DNA from: Pseudorhodobacter sp. E13 | GTDB lineage: Bacteria; Pseudomonadota; Alphaproteobacteria; Rhodobacterales; Rhodobacteraceae | NCBI RefSeq assembly: GCF_003991405.1 | Contig: NZ_RPEN01000154.1 | Coordinates: forward strand, 1-64,000 | Length of the DNA stretch: 64,000 nucleotides | Direction: 5' to 3' | Shown here: in pieces, positions 35,771 through 44,318 of the stretch | How positions within the stretch are numbered: position 1 is the stretch's first letter | How the letters are laid out: the number at the start of each line of letters is the position of its first letter | Translations under genes and position numbers: made by a program | Notes under the pieces: model-generated | Seen by the model: only the letters and a program-made list of their open reading frames with translations | Database searches by the model: none | What the model was told of the DNA's origin: nothing

Positions 35771-37018
35771 TTAATGGCGTGCGGCTTTTCCCCCCTTTGC
35801 CGTGTGGGGCGTGACCTTGCGGGCCAGCAGCACCAAAGCCGGGCCCAGCAGCAGGCTGATGCCCAGCCCCAGACGCGCGGCCTCTTGCATGGCGCCACCC
35901 GGCAGCGCGGTTTCCAGTGCCAGCAGCGGCACGGTAAAGCCGATGCCCATCAGCCCCGCGATATAGGCGATTTCGCGCAGGCCCAGCCGGTTGGGCAAAG
36001 GGCGGCCCATGCGTTTCAGGATCAGCGCAGCCCCGAACACGCCCAAAGGTTTGCCCAGCCACAGCGCGCCCAGCATGATCCATGTGGTCGGGCCAAAGGC
36101 GGCAAGGTCCAGCGCGCCACGGGTCAGGCCGAACAGGAACAGGATCACGATCACGGGGGCGCTGATGGCATGGCTCAGCCGGTTCAGCGGGTCGGTCAGA
36201 AAGCCTTCGGCCTCGGCGAACAGGCCAAAGCTGTGATGGCCATGGGGCAGGGCGGGCAGCAGGGGCAACAGCGCCAAGGCGGGCGGCAGGCCCGAAGCCG
36301 ACATGCCGATCCACGAAAACACCGCAAGGATAACCCAAGGCCACAGCCGCCCGGCGCGCTGGCGTTCCAATTCGGTCAAGGATTGTTTCTGGTAGGGCCG
36401 CGTCAGGCGGACATAGCCAAAGGCCGCCGCCCCGGCAGGCAAGATCAGCCACAAGGCACGCAGGTTATATTCCAGTGGGGCGGTGAAGCCGCCGACGACA
36501 AGCCCGATCAACCCGTCCAGAATGCACAGGAACAACAGCACCTGAAGCGCCGGATGCCCGCGCCCAAAGATCATGCGCCCAAAGAAGAATGCCAGCACCA
36601 TATCGCTGCCAAAGGGCATGACCCAACCGCGCGCGTCCACCGCTTCCTCGGCTGTTTCCAACCCAAGCGTCAGCAACACCCAGATCAAAGAGCTGACAAA
36701 CATGCCCCCCAGCACCATGCCTACCGGGACCAGCGCCAGCTTGCCGCGCAACCCGCCATGTTCTAGCACCAATGCCTCCCACAGCTCCTTGCCGATCAGC
36801 AGAAAGAACAGCGGCATCAGCAGGCAGGACACCACAGTCGCAAGGGTGAAGCCGGGAAAGAACAGCCGCAGACGATACAGCGGGTCGGTGTTGAACGGAT
36901 GCCATTCCACCGTATCATAATACAGACCGGGCGCGATATTGACCGCAAGGGTCGCCAGCAGGGTGCCAAGCAAAAGCGCCTTGGCATAGCGTTGCAGATA
37001 GGGGGAAGCGGGGGTCAC
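35771..37018 (-). CDS. nhaA: NhaA-family Na+/H+ antiporter, divergent Asp pair
   Basis: The 415-residue membrane protein aligns by eye with NhaA throughout: MPLFFLLIGKELWEAL, GWVMPFGSDMVLAF, LWLGKPLGVFGAAL and GLMGIGFTVPLL. NhaA exchanges Na+ for two protons, using a pair of adjacent Asp residues in segment V. Here that place reads CILDGLIG, so the first Asp (residue 168) is kept and the second is Gly. The Asp in GSDMV and the Lys in GKPLG are present. GTG 37018 is chosen because the preceding codons look non-homologous; an AAGG lies about 12 bases upstream. The start is uncertain. Confidence 0.87.
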   Translation of the reverse strand: MTPASPYLQRYAKALLLGTLLATLAVNIAPGLYYDTVEWHPFNTDPLYRLRLFFPGFTLATVVSCLLMPLFFLLIGKELWEALVLEHGGLRGKLALVPVGMVLGGMFVSSLIWVLLTLGLETAEEAVDARGWVMPFGSDMVLAFFFGRMIFGRGHPALQVLLFLCILDGLIGLVVGGFTAPLEYNLRALWLILPAGAAAFGYVRLTRPYQKQSLTELERQRAGRLWPWVILAVFSWIGMSASGLPPALALLPLLPALPHGHHSFGLFAEAEGFLTDPLNRLSHAISAPVIVILFLFGLTRGALDLAAFGPTTWIMLGALWLGKPLGVFGAALILKRMGRPLPNRLGLREIAYIAGLMGIGFTVPLLALETALPGGAMQEAARLGLGISLLLGPALVLLARKVTPHTAKGGKAARH

Positions 37019-37191
37019 GGGGCGGCAGCCTTGTGAAAGAGGGGTTTGTCGTCGGGTATTCTGTTTACCCCCGCGGGCAAATGGCCGCAATGAACTGCGA
37101 CGGAAAGACTGACACTGTGCTGTGCTTGCATCTTGTCCCTTGGGCCGGGGATGCGTAAGGCAAGGGGCAGGCGCAAGCGAAGGGGGACGGT

Positions 37192-37998
37192 ATGGCGGAT
37201 CAGGGCAAGCAGGCGGCAGGCAATCTGGATGCGGCCCATGCCGCGATGATGGCCGCGCCAGAGGATGACGCCGCCCGCATGCGCTATTACGCGCGGCTGG
37301 CCGATGGCATGCTCTATCTGATGCTGGAGCAAGAGGCCGACGAGGGGGCCGTGCGGCCGGTTCTGGTCACGCTGGAGGCTACGCAGGTCGTGCTGGCCTA
37401 TGACAGCGAGGAACGGCTGGCCGCCACCACGGATGCGCCCGTGCCCTATGCCGAACTGCCGGGCCGGGTGATCGCGTCACAGCTTGCCGGACAGAATGTG
37501 GCGCTTGGCATCAATCTGGGGGTGGGCGAGGGCGAATTTCTCGTCTCGCCCGAGGCGCTGATCTGGCTGGCCGAAACCCTGAACCACGCGCCCGCCAATG
37601 TCTCCGCCCGGCCCGTAGCCTTTGAGCCGCCCAAGGGCCTGCCCGAAACTCTGATGCAGGCGCTGGATGCCAAACTGGCGCGGGCCGGGGGCTTGGCGCA
37701 GGCGGCGCTGTTGGCGGCGGTGCGCTATGACGATGGCCGCCACGGCCATATGCTTGCCTATATCGGGGCGGTGCCGGGGGCCGAGGCGGCGCTGACCCGT
37801 GCCGCAAGCGAGGCGCTGACCTTTTCGGGTGTTGAGGCCGGGGAAATGGATGTGACCTTCCTTGCCGCCGATATGCCTGCGGTGGACCGTTTGGCCCGCG
37901 TGGCGCTGCGCTTTGATCTGCCCGAACCGGCGGCCAGCGCGCCCGCTGCCCCCGCCGCACCGGGGATGGACCCCGCAAAGCCACCAAAATTGCGCTGA
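37192..37998 (+). CDS. SseB-family protein
   Basis: The 268-residue soluble protein's N-terminal part (about 35-140: MRYYARLADGMLYLMLE, VLVTLEATQVVLAYDSEERLA, PGRVIASQLAGQNVALGINLGVG, FLVSPEALIWLAETL) resembles the SseB N-terminal domain. That domain is found in many bacterial proteins and was named after a secretion-system regulator. The C-terminal half has a second alpha/beta-like region and ends in a Pro/Ala tail. The role is unknown. It precedes rplM by 150 bp and is probably transcribed separately, since two promoter-like sequences follow it. Confidence 0.75.
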   Translation: MADQGKQAAGNLDAAHAAMMAAPEDDAARMRYYARLADGMLYLMLEQEADEGAVRPVLVTLEATQVVLAYDSEERLAATTDAPVPYAELPGRVIASQLAGQNVALGINLGVGEGEFLVSPEALIWLAETLNHAPANVSARPVAFEPPKGLPETLMQALDAKLARAGGLAQAALLAAVRYDDGRHGHMLAYIGAVPGAEAALTRAASEALTFSGVEAGEMDVTFLAADMPAVDRLARVALRFDLPEPAASAPAAPAAPGMDPAKPPKLR

Positions 37999-38005
37999 GA
38001 TTTGG

Positions 38006-38019
38006 GGTATTATAATACC
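38006..38019. promoter_or_regulatory. Perfect 14-bp AT-rich palindrome ahead of rplM
   Basis: GGTATTATAATACC is an uninterrupted palindrome seven bases after the SseB-family stop codon and just ahead of the first rplM promoter candidate. It could be an operator. As a hairpin it lacks a loop, so a terminator role is unlikely. Confidence 0.4.
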
Positions 38020-38023
38020 TATT

Positions 38024-38052
38024 TTGTAACGCGTTGTTTTTGCGTGTAAAAT
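38024..38052 (+). promoter_or_regulatory. Candidate rplM promoter P1
   Basis: TTGTAA and TAAAAT are separated by 17 bases in an AT-rich stretch. The position, about 90 bases ahead of the rplM start, suits a ribosomal-protein leader. Confidence 0.5.
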
Positions 38053-38067
38053 TATGACGTGCGCCGC

Positions 38068-38096
38068 TTGACTGCGCAGCGCATCTGAAAGATACA
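38068..38096 (+). promoter_or_regulatory. Candidate rplM promoter P2
   Basis: TTGACT and GATACA are separated by 17 bases. Transcription would start near 38103 and give a leader of about 47 bases with the AAAGGG ribosome-binding site of rplM near its end. Confidence 0.5.
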
Positions 38097-38149
38097 GCGC
38101 CATCCGAGATACCGGGGGCCTTTCCCCGCCACACTTCAAAGGGTGTCAC

Positions 38150-38614
38150 ATGAAGACCTTTACCGCAACGCCTGCGGATATTCAGAAGAAGTGGATCCTG
38201 ATCGACGCCGAAGGCATCGTTCTGGGCCGTCTTGCTACGATCGTAGCGAATATCCTGCGCGGCAAGAACAAGCCGACCTTTACCCCGCATATGGACATGG
38301 GCGACAATGTCATCGTGATCAACGCTGACAAAGTGCAAATGACCGGCAACAAGCGCGCTGACAAGCGTTACTACTGGCACACGGGCCACCCGGGCGGCAT
38401 CAAGTTCCGCACCGCAGCCCAAGTGCTGGATGGCGCGCATCCTGAGCGTGTTGTCACCAAAGCGGTTGAGCGTATGATCACCCGCAACAGCCTTGGCGCT
38501 CAGCAGATGACCAACCTGCGCGTTTACGCAGGGGCCGAGCATCCGCATGAAGCCCAGCAGCCCACCGTTCTTGACGTTGCGTCGATGAACCCGAAGAACA
38601 CGCGGAGCGCATAA
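38150..38614 (+). CDS. rplM: 50S ribosomal protein L13
   Basis: The 154-residue L13 starts [15 protein letters not shown], with the strongly conserved LDAEG-like segment ([14 protein letters not shown]), [11 protein letters not shown] and the [12 protein letters not shown] stretch. It is an early-assembly protein of the large subunit. AAAGGG lies six bases ahead of ATG 38150. It is followed after two bases by rpsI, the arrangement found in almost all bacteria. Ribosomal use is certain; nothing odd is seen. Confidence 0.98.
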   Translation: MKTFTATPADIQKKWILIDAEGIVLGRLATIVANILRGKNKPTFTPHMDMGDNVIVINADKVQMTGNKRADKRYYWHTGHPGGIKFRTAAQVLDGAHPERVVTKAVERMITRNSLGAQQMTNLRVYAGAEHPHEAQQPTVLDVASMNPKNTRSA

Positions 38615-38616
38615 TC

Positions 38617-39108
38617 ATGGCTGATATCAAATCTCTTGACGATCTGAAGTCGGCTGTGGCCGATACGCCCGCCGCCGCAGCAGCCCCGGCTGCCATCGTG
38701 CGTGAGCCGATGCGCGACAAGCTGGGCCGCGCCTATGCAACCGGCAAGCGCAAAGATGCGGTTGCCCGCGTCTGGATCAAGCCGGGTTCCGGCAAGGTCA
38801 CTGTAAACGGCAAGGATATGCCGGTTTACTTCGCTCGCCCGGTGTTGCAGATGATTCTGCGTCAGCCTTTCACCGTTGCTGGCGTTGAAGGCCAGTTTGA
38901 CGTGATGGCCACGGTTGCTGGTGGTGGCCTGTCCGGTCAGGCTGGTGCTGTGAAGCATGGTGTGTCGAAAGCCTTGCAGCTTTACGATCCCACCCTGCGC
39001 GCCGCTTTGAAAGCCGCAGGCTTCCTGACCCGCGACAGCCGTGTGGTTGAGCGTAAGAAATACGGCAAGGCCAAAGCCCGCAAGAGCTTCCAGTTCTCCA
39101 AGCGCTGA
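38617..39108 (+). CDS. rpsI: 30S ribosomal protein S9
   Basis: The 163-residue S9 has an alphaproteobacterial N-terminal extension of about 35 residues (ending near PMRDKLGR) before the conserved core [21 protein letters not shown]. The C-terminal tail [28 protein letters not shown] type is present; its last residues reach the P-site tRNA in the ribosome. It is co-transcribed with rplM and closed by a strong terminator. Confidence 0.98.
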   Translation: MADIKSLDDLKSAVADTPAAAAAPAAIVREPMRDKLGRAYATGKRKDAVARVWIKPGSGKVTVNGKDMPVYFARPVLQMILRQPFTVAGVEGQFDVMATVAGGGLSGQAGAVKHGVSKALQLYDPTLRAALKAAGFLTRDSRVVERKKYGKAKARKSFQFSKR

Positions 39109-39127
39109 TCTGCTTGCACTCCAATCG

Positions 39128-39157
39128 AAAAGGCCCGCGAAACTCGCGGGCCTTTTT
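39128..39157. terminator. Terminator after rplM-rpsI
   Basis: AAAAGGCCCGCG and CGCGGGCCTTTTT form a perfect stem of about 12 bp with a short loop, followed by T-rich sequence. The A-run on its other side means it may also end the minus-strand DUF1127 gene whose stop is 52 bases away. Confidence 0.9.
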
Positions 39158-39208
39158 GCTTTTCTTCCAATTCGTTGACGCGCGGGCCCGGTCGTTACGG
39201 CGCGCGGC

Positions 39209-39424
39209 TTAATCCTGCCAAAAGGCTTTGTTTGCTTCAACGCGGGCGGCCACATCGGTCAGCCCGATATCATGCAGCATATGCGGCTCAAGCCGGTTTA
39301 GCGCGCGTCGGGTGCTTTGGCGCTGTTCCCATTTCAGAACGGTGACGGCCAGCGCAAATACGGCGGCGGCCACGGGGGGCAGCGGGCGATTGGCGATCAA
39401 CGTCTCTACATTCTGGTAAGCCAT
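39209..39424 (-). CDS. DUF1127 small protein with hydrophobic N-terminal half
   Basis: The 71-residue protein has a C-terminal DUF1127 motif (RRALNRLEPHMLHDIGLTDVAARVEANKAFW). Its N-terminal half holds a hydrophobic segment (PPVAAAVFALAVTVLKW), a common layout in the membrane-leaning DUF1127 subgroup. GAGGA lies ahead of ATG 39424. It is divergent from a MocR regulator, and the 87-bp space holds two palindromic operator-like sites, so both genes may share control. Function is unknown; related small proteins have been linked to RNA metabolism and phosphate or stress responses. Confidence 0.85.
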   Translation of the reverse strand: MAYQNVETLIANRPLPPVAAAVFALAVTVLKWEQRQSTRRALNRLEPHMLHDIGLTDVAARVEANKAFWQD

Positions 39425-39436
39425 GGGATCCTCACT

Positions 39437-39474
39437 TTGTAATGATACAATCAGCATTGACTGTATGCATACAA
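39437..39474. promoter_or_regulatory. Two palindromic 14-bp operator-like sites between DUF1127 and mocR
   Basis: TTGTAATGATACAA (39437-39450) and CTGTATGCATACAA (39461-39474) share ten of 14 positions and are each largely self-complementary; the second holds the perfect palindrome TGTATGCATACA. They start 24 bp apart. GntR/MocR regulators bind paired sites of this kind in divergent promoters, so self-regulation and control of the DUF1127 gene are likely. Confidence 0.6.
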
Positions 39475-39511
39475 TATCGCAAACTCGCGGAAACAAAGCC
39501 AGAGGAACATT

Positions 39512-40915
39512 GTGACCAGCACAAATTGGCAGCCAGACCTGACACAATATCCCGGACCGAAGTATCTGGCCCTTGTCCGCGCCCTGCGCGAGGCGATCCG
39601 CAGCGGGGCCTTGCCAGCCGACAGCCAGTTGCCAACGGTGCGGGAACTGGCCTGGCAGATCAAGGTCACGCCCGGCACCGTCTCGCGCGCCTATCAACTG
39701 GCCACGCAAGAGGGGTTGCTGGCCGCGACCGTGGGGCGGGGCACCTTTGTCGCCTCGGCCACGCCGCGCTTTGGCCCGACCCAAAGCTTTTATGCCGAAC
39801 GCGATCCGGCCTCGCTGGCCGGGCGTATCGACATGCGCTCCCCCCGGATGCCGGATGTCGGGCAGGGTGCGGCCTTCAACGCCGCTCTGGCCGAGATGTC
39901 GGGGCAGATTGATGGCAACTGGCTTGATTACCCTTCGCAGCGCGATGAGCTGGCCCTGCGCAGCGCGGTTCTGACATGGCTGGAAGGGCGCGTGCTGGGC
40001 AGCGTGACGCCGGATGACATCGCGCTGAGCTATGGGGGGCAAAGTGCGATCAACCTGATTTTTCAATGCTGCCTGCGCGGGGATCGCCCGATGGTCTTGA
40101 TCGAGGATCTTGCCTATGCGGGCTTTCGCCATGCCGCGCGCCTGTCGCGGGCCGAGTTGTTGGCGATCGAGGTGGATGCCGAAGGTCTGCGCCCCGACGC
40201 GTTGGAAGCCGCCTGCCGCCGCCATAGCCCGCAGGTGCTCTGCGTGACGTCAGAGGCGCAAAACCCCACCACAGTGCGGATGCCAGAGGCCCGCAGGCAT
40301 GAGATTGCAGAAATCGCAAAAGCCTATGAAATTCAAATCATTGAGGATGATTGTTATTCCATCGCGCGAAGTAATTTCCCCTCTCTGCGCGCCTTGGCAC
40401 CAGAGCGCACGTGGTATGTCGGCAGCTTTTCCAAAAGCATCTCGGCGGCGGTGCGGCTGGGCTATGTGGTTTGCCCCAGCGGCATGGGGCAAGCCGGGCG
40501 CTTGACTGCGCAGCACAGCTTTTTTGGCCTTGCCCGCCCGGTGTCTGACCTGTGCCTGACCTTGCTGGAATCCGGGGTCGCGGCAGAGTTGCGAACAGCG
40601 GTGCAAGACGCATTTTCGGATCGGCTGGAAGGCGTGGTCAATGTGCTGGGGGCCTATGATCTGTCGTGGCAACCGGGGCTGCCTTTTGTCTGGCTGCGGC
40701 TGCCGTCGGGCTGGCGTGCCTCGATCTTTGCGCGCATGGCCGAGGCAGAGGGCGTTTTGCTGCGTTCGGCGGATGAATTTGCGCTGATTCATGGTCGCGC
40801 GCCCAATGCGGTGCGGCTGGCCTTGCCGGGCAATCACAACCGCGCCCAGATCGAGGAAGCCTGCCACCGCCTTGCCCGCCTGCTTGACAGCCCGCCCGCC
40901 GAACTTTCGGTGTGA
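39512..40915 (+). CDS. MocR-type GntR regulator with aminotransferase-like domain
   Basis: The 467-residue protein has an N-terminal GntR winged helix (about 15-80: LREAIRSGALPADSQLPTVR, TPGTVSRAYQLA) and a fold type I aminotransferase domain. The PLP-binding Lys308 is in VGSFSKSISA. MocR proteins use PLP or a PLP adduct to sense amino acids, GABA, taurine or vitamin B6. The GTG start at 39512 has AGAGGAAC upstream and matches the family's N-terminus. A polyamine-type ABC transporter follows on the same strand, so a link to amine or GABA metabolism is plausible but inferred. Confidence 0.93.
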   Translation: MTSTNWQPDLTQYPGPKYLALVRALREAIRSGALPADSQLPTVRELAWQIKVTPGTVSRAYQLATQEGLLAATVGRGTFVASATPRFGPTQSFYAERDPASLAGRIDMRSPRMPDVGQGAAFNAALAEMSGQIDGNWLDYPSQRDELALRSAVLTWLEGRVLGSVTPDDIALSYGGQSAINLIFQCCLRGDRPMVLIEDLAYAGFRHAARLSRAELLAIEVDAEGLRPDALEAACRRHSPQVLCVTSEAQNPTTVRMPEARRHEIAEIAKAYEIQIIEDDCYSIARSNFPSLRALAPERTWYVGSFSKSISAAVRLGYVVCPSGMGQAGRLTAQHSFFGLARPVSDLCLTLLESGVAAELRTAVQDAFSDRLEGVVNVLGAYDLSWQPGLPFVWLRLPSGWRASIFARMAEAEGVLLRSADEFALIHGRAPNAVRLALPGNHNRAQIEEACHRLARLLDSPPAELSV

Positions 40916-41046
40916 AACGGCTGAGGTGTTGCAAGCTGGACTCGCGGGCGGAATATCGCCTGCACCCCGGCAGAGGCCCCTTGACGTAAGCCACGCCGCT
41001 GCGCATCTAACGGGCAACGAAGCAGTAAACAAAAAAGAGACCCAAA

Positions 41047-41307
41047 ATGGGAATTCAGACAGGCTTTCACGCGCCCGACGGGGCCGCGCATTTTCTTGGC
41101 TTTCGCAAGGCCCGCAACGGCAGCACCGAGGTGATCTATGACGATGGCGTCAGCCGTCGCATGATCTGGCGTGTCGCAAACCCGCGGGTGAATGAGGCGC
41201 ATCTGTCAGATGCCCTGCGCCATGCGGTGTCTGCGATCAAGGTGGTGCCCGCGCTGATCTCAGAGATGGGCAAGCGCGCGATCTCGCTGGAACGCGTCGG
41301 GGCCTGA
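41047..41307 (+). CDS. Uncharacterised 86-residue protein
   Basis: I do not recognise this family. It has no signal peptide or membrane segment. The N-terminal half (GIQTGFHAPDGAAHFLGFRKARNGS) looks like beta strands, and the C-terminal half (EAHLSDALRHAVSAIKVVPALISEMGKR) looks helical. AGAGA lies ahead of ATG 41047. A TTGACG sits at 40981 but without a convincing -10 box. It lies between the MocR regulator and the ABC transporter genes, with codon use like its neighbours, so it is probably a real gene of this locus. Confidence 0.7.
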   Translation: MGIQTGFHAPDGAAHFLGFRKARNGSTEVIYDDGVSRRMIWRVANPRVNEAHLSDALRHAVSAIKVVPALISEMGKRAISLERVGA

Positions 41308-41410
41308 GCCACCGCTCTGCCATGCCTGCTGCCCCGACCGCTTCATCTCGGCCCTTTTCATGGCGTGAAAGCTGTGCAACTAATCGAGAAAAGAAGTTGG
41401 GACGGGGTGG

Positions 41411-42301
41411 ATGATGAACGCGTCTTCGCGATGGGCCAAGCTGCGCCAGACAGAGGCCGCCAATGGCCTTTTGATGATAAGCCCAACGGCGCTCTATGCC
41501 ATATTGATGCTGGCAGCGCCCTTGGGCACCATCGTCCTTTATAGCTTTCTGACCGATGGCTATCTGGAAATCATCCGCGACTTCACGCTTGCCAATTATA
41601 TCGAGGCCTGGACGAATGAGCTTTACCGCTCGGTCATGATCCGGTCTCTGGCTGTGGCGATGGTGGTGACGCTGGTCACGGTGTTGCTGGCCTTTCCCAT
41701 CGCATATTTCGTCAGTTTCTATGTCGCGCCTTCGAAAAAGTCGCTCTGGCTGTTCCTGATTACCATCCCGTTCTGGACCAGCTATCTGATCCGGGTGTTT
41801 TTGTGGAAGGTGATCCTTGGTTATAATGGCGTGGTCAATTCCGGCCTGCTGGGGCTGGGCCTGATTGATGAGCCGCTGACCTTCATCCTCTATAACGTCA
41901 ACTCGGTCGTCATCACGCTGGCCCATGCTTATGCGCCCTTTGCGATTCTGCCGATTTTCGTGGCGCTGGAAAAGATTGACCGCAGCTTGCTGGAGGCGGG
42001 GCAAGACCTTGGCGAAAGCAAGTTCATGACCTTCCGGCGGGTAACGCTGCCGCTGGCCATGCCGGGGGTGATTGCATCGGTGCTGATCGTGTTCATTCCC
42101 ACCATCGGCGATTATGTGACCCCGCAACTTGTCGGCGGGCCCGAGGGGCGGATGGTCGCGAACCTGATCCAGTTGCAATATCTGAAGCTGGATAACTACC
42201 CGCTTGGGTCTGCCATTGCGGTATCGGCCATGGGGATTGTGACGCTGGTCAGCCTGATCTTCATCGGGTTGAACCGCCGCTATTTGAAAGGGCCGAAATG
42301 A
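41411..42301 (+). CDS. ABC transporter permease, spermidine/putrescine PotB type
   Basis: The 296-residue inner-membrane permease has six hydrophobic segments. The EAA loop that docks on the ATPase reads EAGQDLGESKFMTFRRVTLP. Overall it fits the PotB/PotH group of polyamine and related transporters. A GGGGTGG precedes the ATG pair at 41411. The stop codon overlaps the next permease gene (ATGA), so the subunits are coupled. Uptake of a polyamine, amino acid or similar cation is expected; the ligand would be set by a binding protein that is not encoded here. Confidence 0.9.
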   Translation: MMNASSRWAKLRQTEAANGLLMISPTALYAILMLAAPLGTIVLYSFLTDGYLEIIRDFTLANYIEAWTNELYRSVMIRSLAVAMVVTLVTVLLAFPIAYFVSFYVAPSKKSLWLFLITIPFWTSYLIRVFLWKVILGYNGVVNSGLLGLGLIDEPLTFILYNVNSVVITLAHAYAPFAILPIFVALEKIDRSLLEAGQDLGESKFMTFRRVTLPLAMPGVIASVLIVFIPTIGDYVTPQLVGGPEGRMVANLIQLQYLKLDNYPLGSAIAVSAMGIVTLVSLIFIGLNRRYLKGPK

Positions 42302-43107
42302 TGAAAGGTGGTTGGTTCAAGGTCTATGCCATCGGCTATCTGGTGTTTCTCTATGCGCCGATCATCATTCTGCCGATGTTTGCCTTTAATGATGCAACGG
42401 TCATCGCCTTTCCGCTGACCGGGTTTTCCACCCGCTGGTTCAGCGCGATGCTGGAGCAGCCGACGCTAAGCCTTGCGGTGAAAAACTCACTGTTCATCGC
42501 GGTCACATCGGCGGTTCTGGCCACCACGCTGGGGGTGTTTGCGGCGCGTGCCTCGACCCGCTATCGCTTTCCGATGAAGGCGGGCTTGATGGGGTTAATC
42601 ATGCTGCCCTTGGTGCTGCCGGAAATCATCGTGGCGGTGTCCTTGCTGGTGGTGTTGCTGGGGCTGGGGGTCAGCCTGTCGCTTTGGACGGTCATTCTGG
42701 GCCATGTGCTGATCTGCACGCCGTTTACCATCGCGATCCTGTCCTCGGCCTTCCAATCGCTTGATCAAAGCCTTGAGGAAGCCGCTTATGATCTGGGCGA
42801 ATCCGCCGCCTCCACCTTTCGGCTGATCATCCTGCCTCTGGTGATGCCGGGCATCATCTCCAGCTTGTTGATCTCTTTCACCATCAGTCTGGATGAGTTC
42901 ATCATCGCCTTCTTCCTTGCAGGCACCGAGCCGACGCTGCCGGTGTTCATCTTCTCGCAGTTCCGCTTTCCGTCTGCCGTGCCTGTCATCATGGCGCTGG
43001 GGACGGTGCTGGTGTGTCTGTCCATCATCTTGTTGACCATTGCTGAATATTTCCGCCGCCGTGGCATTGCGAAATCGGGCGGAAAAGATACCGGAGGCTT
43101 CCTGTGA
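42298..43107 (+). CDS. ABC transporter permease, PotC type
   Basis: The 269-residue second permease subunit has six transmembrane segments and the EAA loop EEAAYDLGESAASTFRLIILP. It starts within the stop codon of the first permease (ATGA at 42298-42301); a second ATG follows at once. It ends in overlap with the ATPase gene (GTGA at 43104). PotC-type subunits pair with PotB-type subunits to form the channel. Confidence 0.9.
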   Translation: MMKGGWFKVYAIGYLVFLYAPIIILPMFAFNDATVIAFPLTGFSTRWFSAMLEQPTLSLAVKNSLFIAVTSAVLATTLGVFAARASTRYRFPMKAGLMGLIMLPLVLPEIIVAVSLLVVLLGLGVSLSLWTVILGHVLICTPFTIAILSSAFQSLDQSLEEAAYDLGESAASTFRLIILPLVMPGIISSLLISFTISLDEFIIAFFLAGTEPTLPVFIFSQFRFPSAVPVIMALGTVLVCLSIILLTIAEYFRRRGIAKSGGKDTGGFL

Positions 43108-44198
43108 CCGAGAAACCCACCATGATCGCGTTTCAGGACGTGCATAAATATTACGGCGATTATCATGCGCTGCGGGGCATCACCGCGACGATCAAAGCGG
43201 GGGAGTTTTTCTCGCTGCTGGGGCCGTCGGGCTGCGGCAAGACCACGCTTTTGCGCACCATAGCGGGGTTTGAGGGGATATCCTCGGGTGCGGTGATGAT
43301 CGACGGGCGCAATATGGCCGGGGTGCCTGCCAACCAGCGGCCGACGAATATGGTGTTCCAATCCTACGCGATTTTTCCGCATCTGACGGTGGGGGAGAAT
43401 GTGGGCTTTGGCCTGCGTCGCGCGGGCCTGACCAAGGATGCGCTGGCGGCCCGTGTGGGCGAGGCCTTGGATATGGTGGGCCTGAAGGGATATGGCGCGC
43501 GGGCGGCACATGCGCTTTCGGGCGGGCAGCGGCAACGCGTGGCCCTTGCGCGCGCGCTGATTTTGAAGCCGAAAGTGCTGCTGCTGGATGAACCCCTGTC
43601 GGCGCTGGATAAAAAGATGCGCGAGCAGATGCAGGTGGAATTGATCCGGCTTCAGCGGCAGGTCGGCATCACCTTCATTCTGGTGACGCATGACCAAGAG
43701 GAAGCGCTGGTCATGTCGGACCGGATCGCGGTGATGTTTGAAGGCGAGATCGCGCAGCTTGCCGACCCTGAAACGCTGTATCGCCGCCCCAACAGCCGCA
43801 AGGTGGCGGATTTTATCGGGACGATGAACTTTCTGCCCGCCAGTATCCTCAGTGAGACCGGCGGCAAGCTGGAGGTCGAGGCGCAGGGCTTTGGCAAGGT
43901 CACGCTGGAGGCCGAGCAAGCCCCCGGTGCTGCCTCGGGCGAGGGGGCGGCGGTGGGTTTCCGCCCCGAAACGCTGACCATCCTGTTTGAAGGGCAGACC
44001 GCGACCGACCGCGAGTCAATGGCGACCATCGAGGAGGTCGTTTATTACGGCGATATGACCTATTATGACGTGCGGCTGGATGGCACCGAAAAGCCGATCC
44101 GGATTTCGATGCGCAACGTCTTTGGCCGCCCCGTTCTGGATATCGGCGCGCGGACACGAGTGGCGTGGTCGCCGGGGGCTTTGGTGCTGTTCCGCTAA
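43104..44198 (+). CDS. ABC transporter ATP-binding protein, PotA type
   Basis: The 364-residue ATPase has Walker A GPSGCGKTTLL, Q-loop FQSYAIFPHLTV, signature ALSGGQRQRVALARAL, Walker B VLLLDEPLSALD and a C-terminal TOBE/OB regulatory domain (about 250-364), as in PotA. The GTG start overlaps the permease stop, fixing the start. It is the last gene of the transporter operon; no binding-protein gene precedes or follows the three, and the sequence beyond turns into an AT-richer patch. Confidence 0.92.
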   Translation: MTEKPTMIAFQDVHKYYGDYHALRGITATIKAGEFFSLLGPSGCGKTTLLRTIAGFEGISSGAVMIDGRNMAGVPANQRPTNMVFQSYAIFPHLTVGENVGFGLRRAGLTKDALAARVGEALDMVGLKGYGARAAHALSGGQRQRVALARALILKPKVLLLDEPLSALDKKMREQMQVELIRLQRQVGITFILVTHDQEEALVMSDRIAVMFEGEIAQLADPETLYRRPNSRKVADFIGTMNFLPASILSETGGKLEVEAQGFGKVTLEAEQAPGAASGEGAAVGFRPETLTILFEGQTATDRESMATIEEVVYYGDMTYYDVRLDGTEKPIRISMRNVFGRPVLDIGARTRVAWSPGALVLFR

Positions 44199-44318
44199 GG
44201 TGAATCGCGCGCGGAATGCCGGCTAAGCGGTTGTATACGCAATGATTTCCATTTTTTGTTAGGGAAATCTTAAGGGATGAGCTGTGAATAGCGCCCGGAA
44301 TTAAAGTGAGGAACCTTT

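Noticed and set aside
44231-44242. TTGTATACGCAA resembling the MocR operator sites
   Set aside because: It lies after the transporter operon with imperfect symmetry and no promoter; probably chance.
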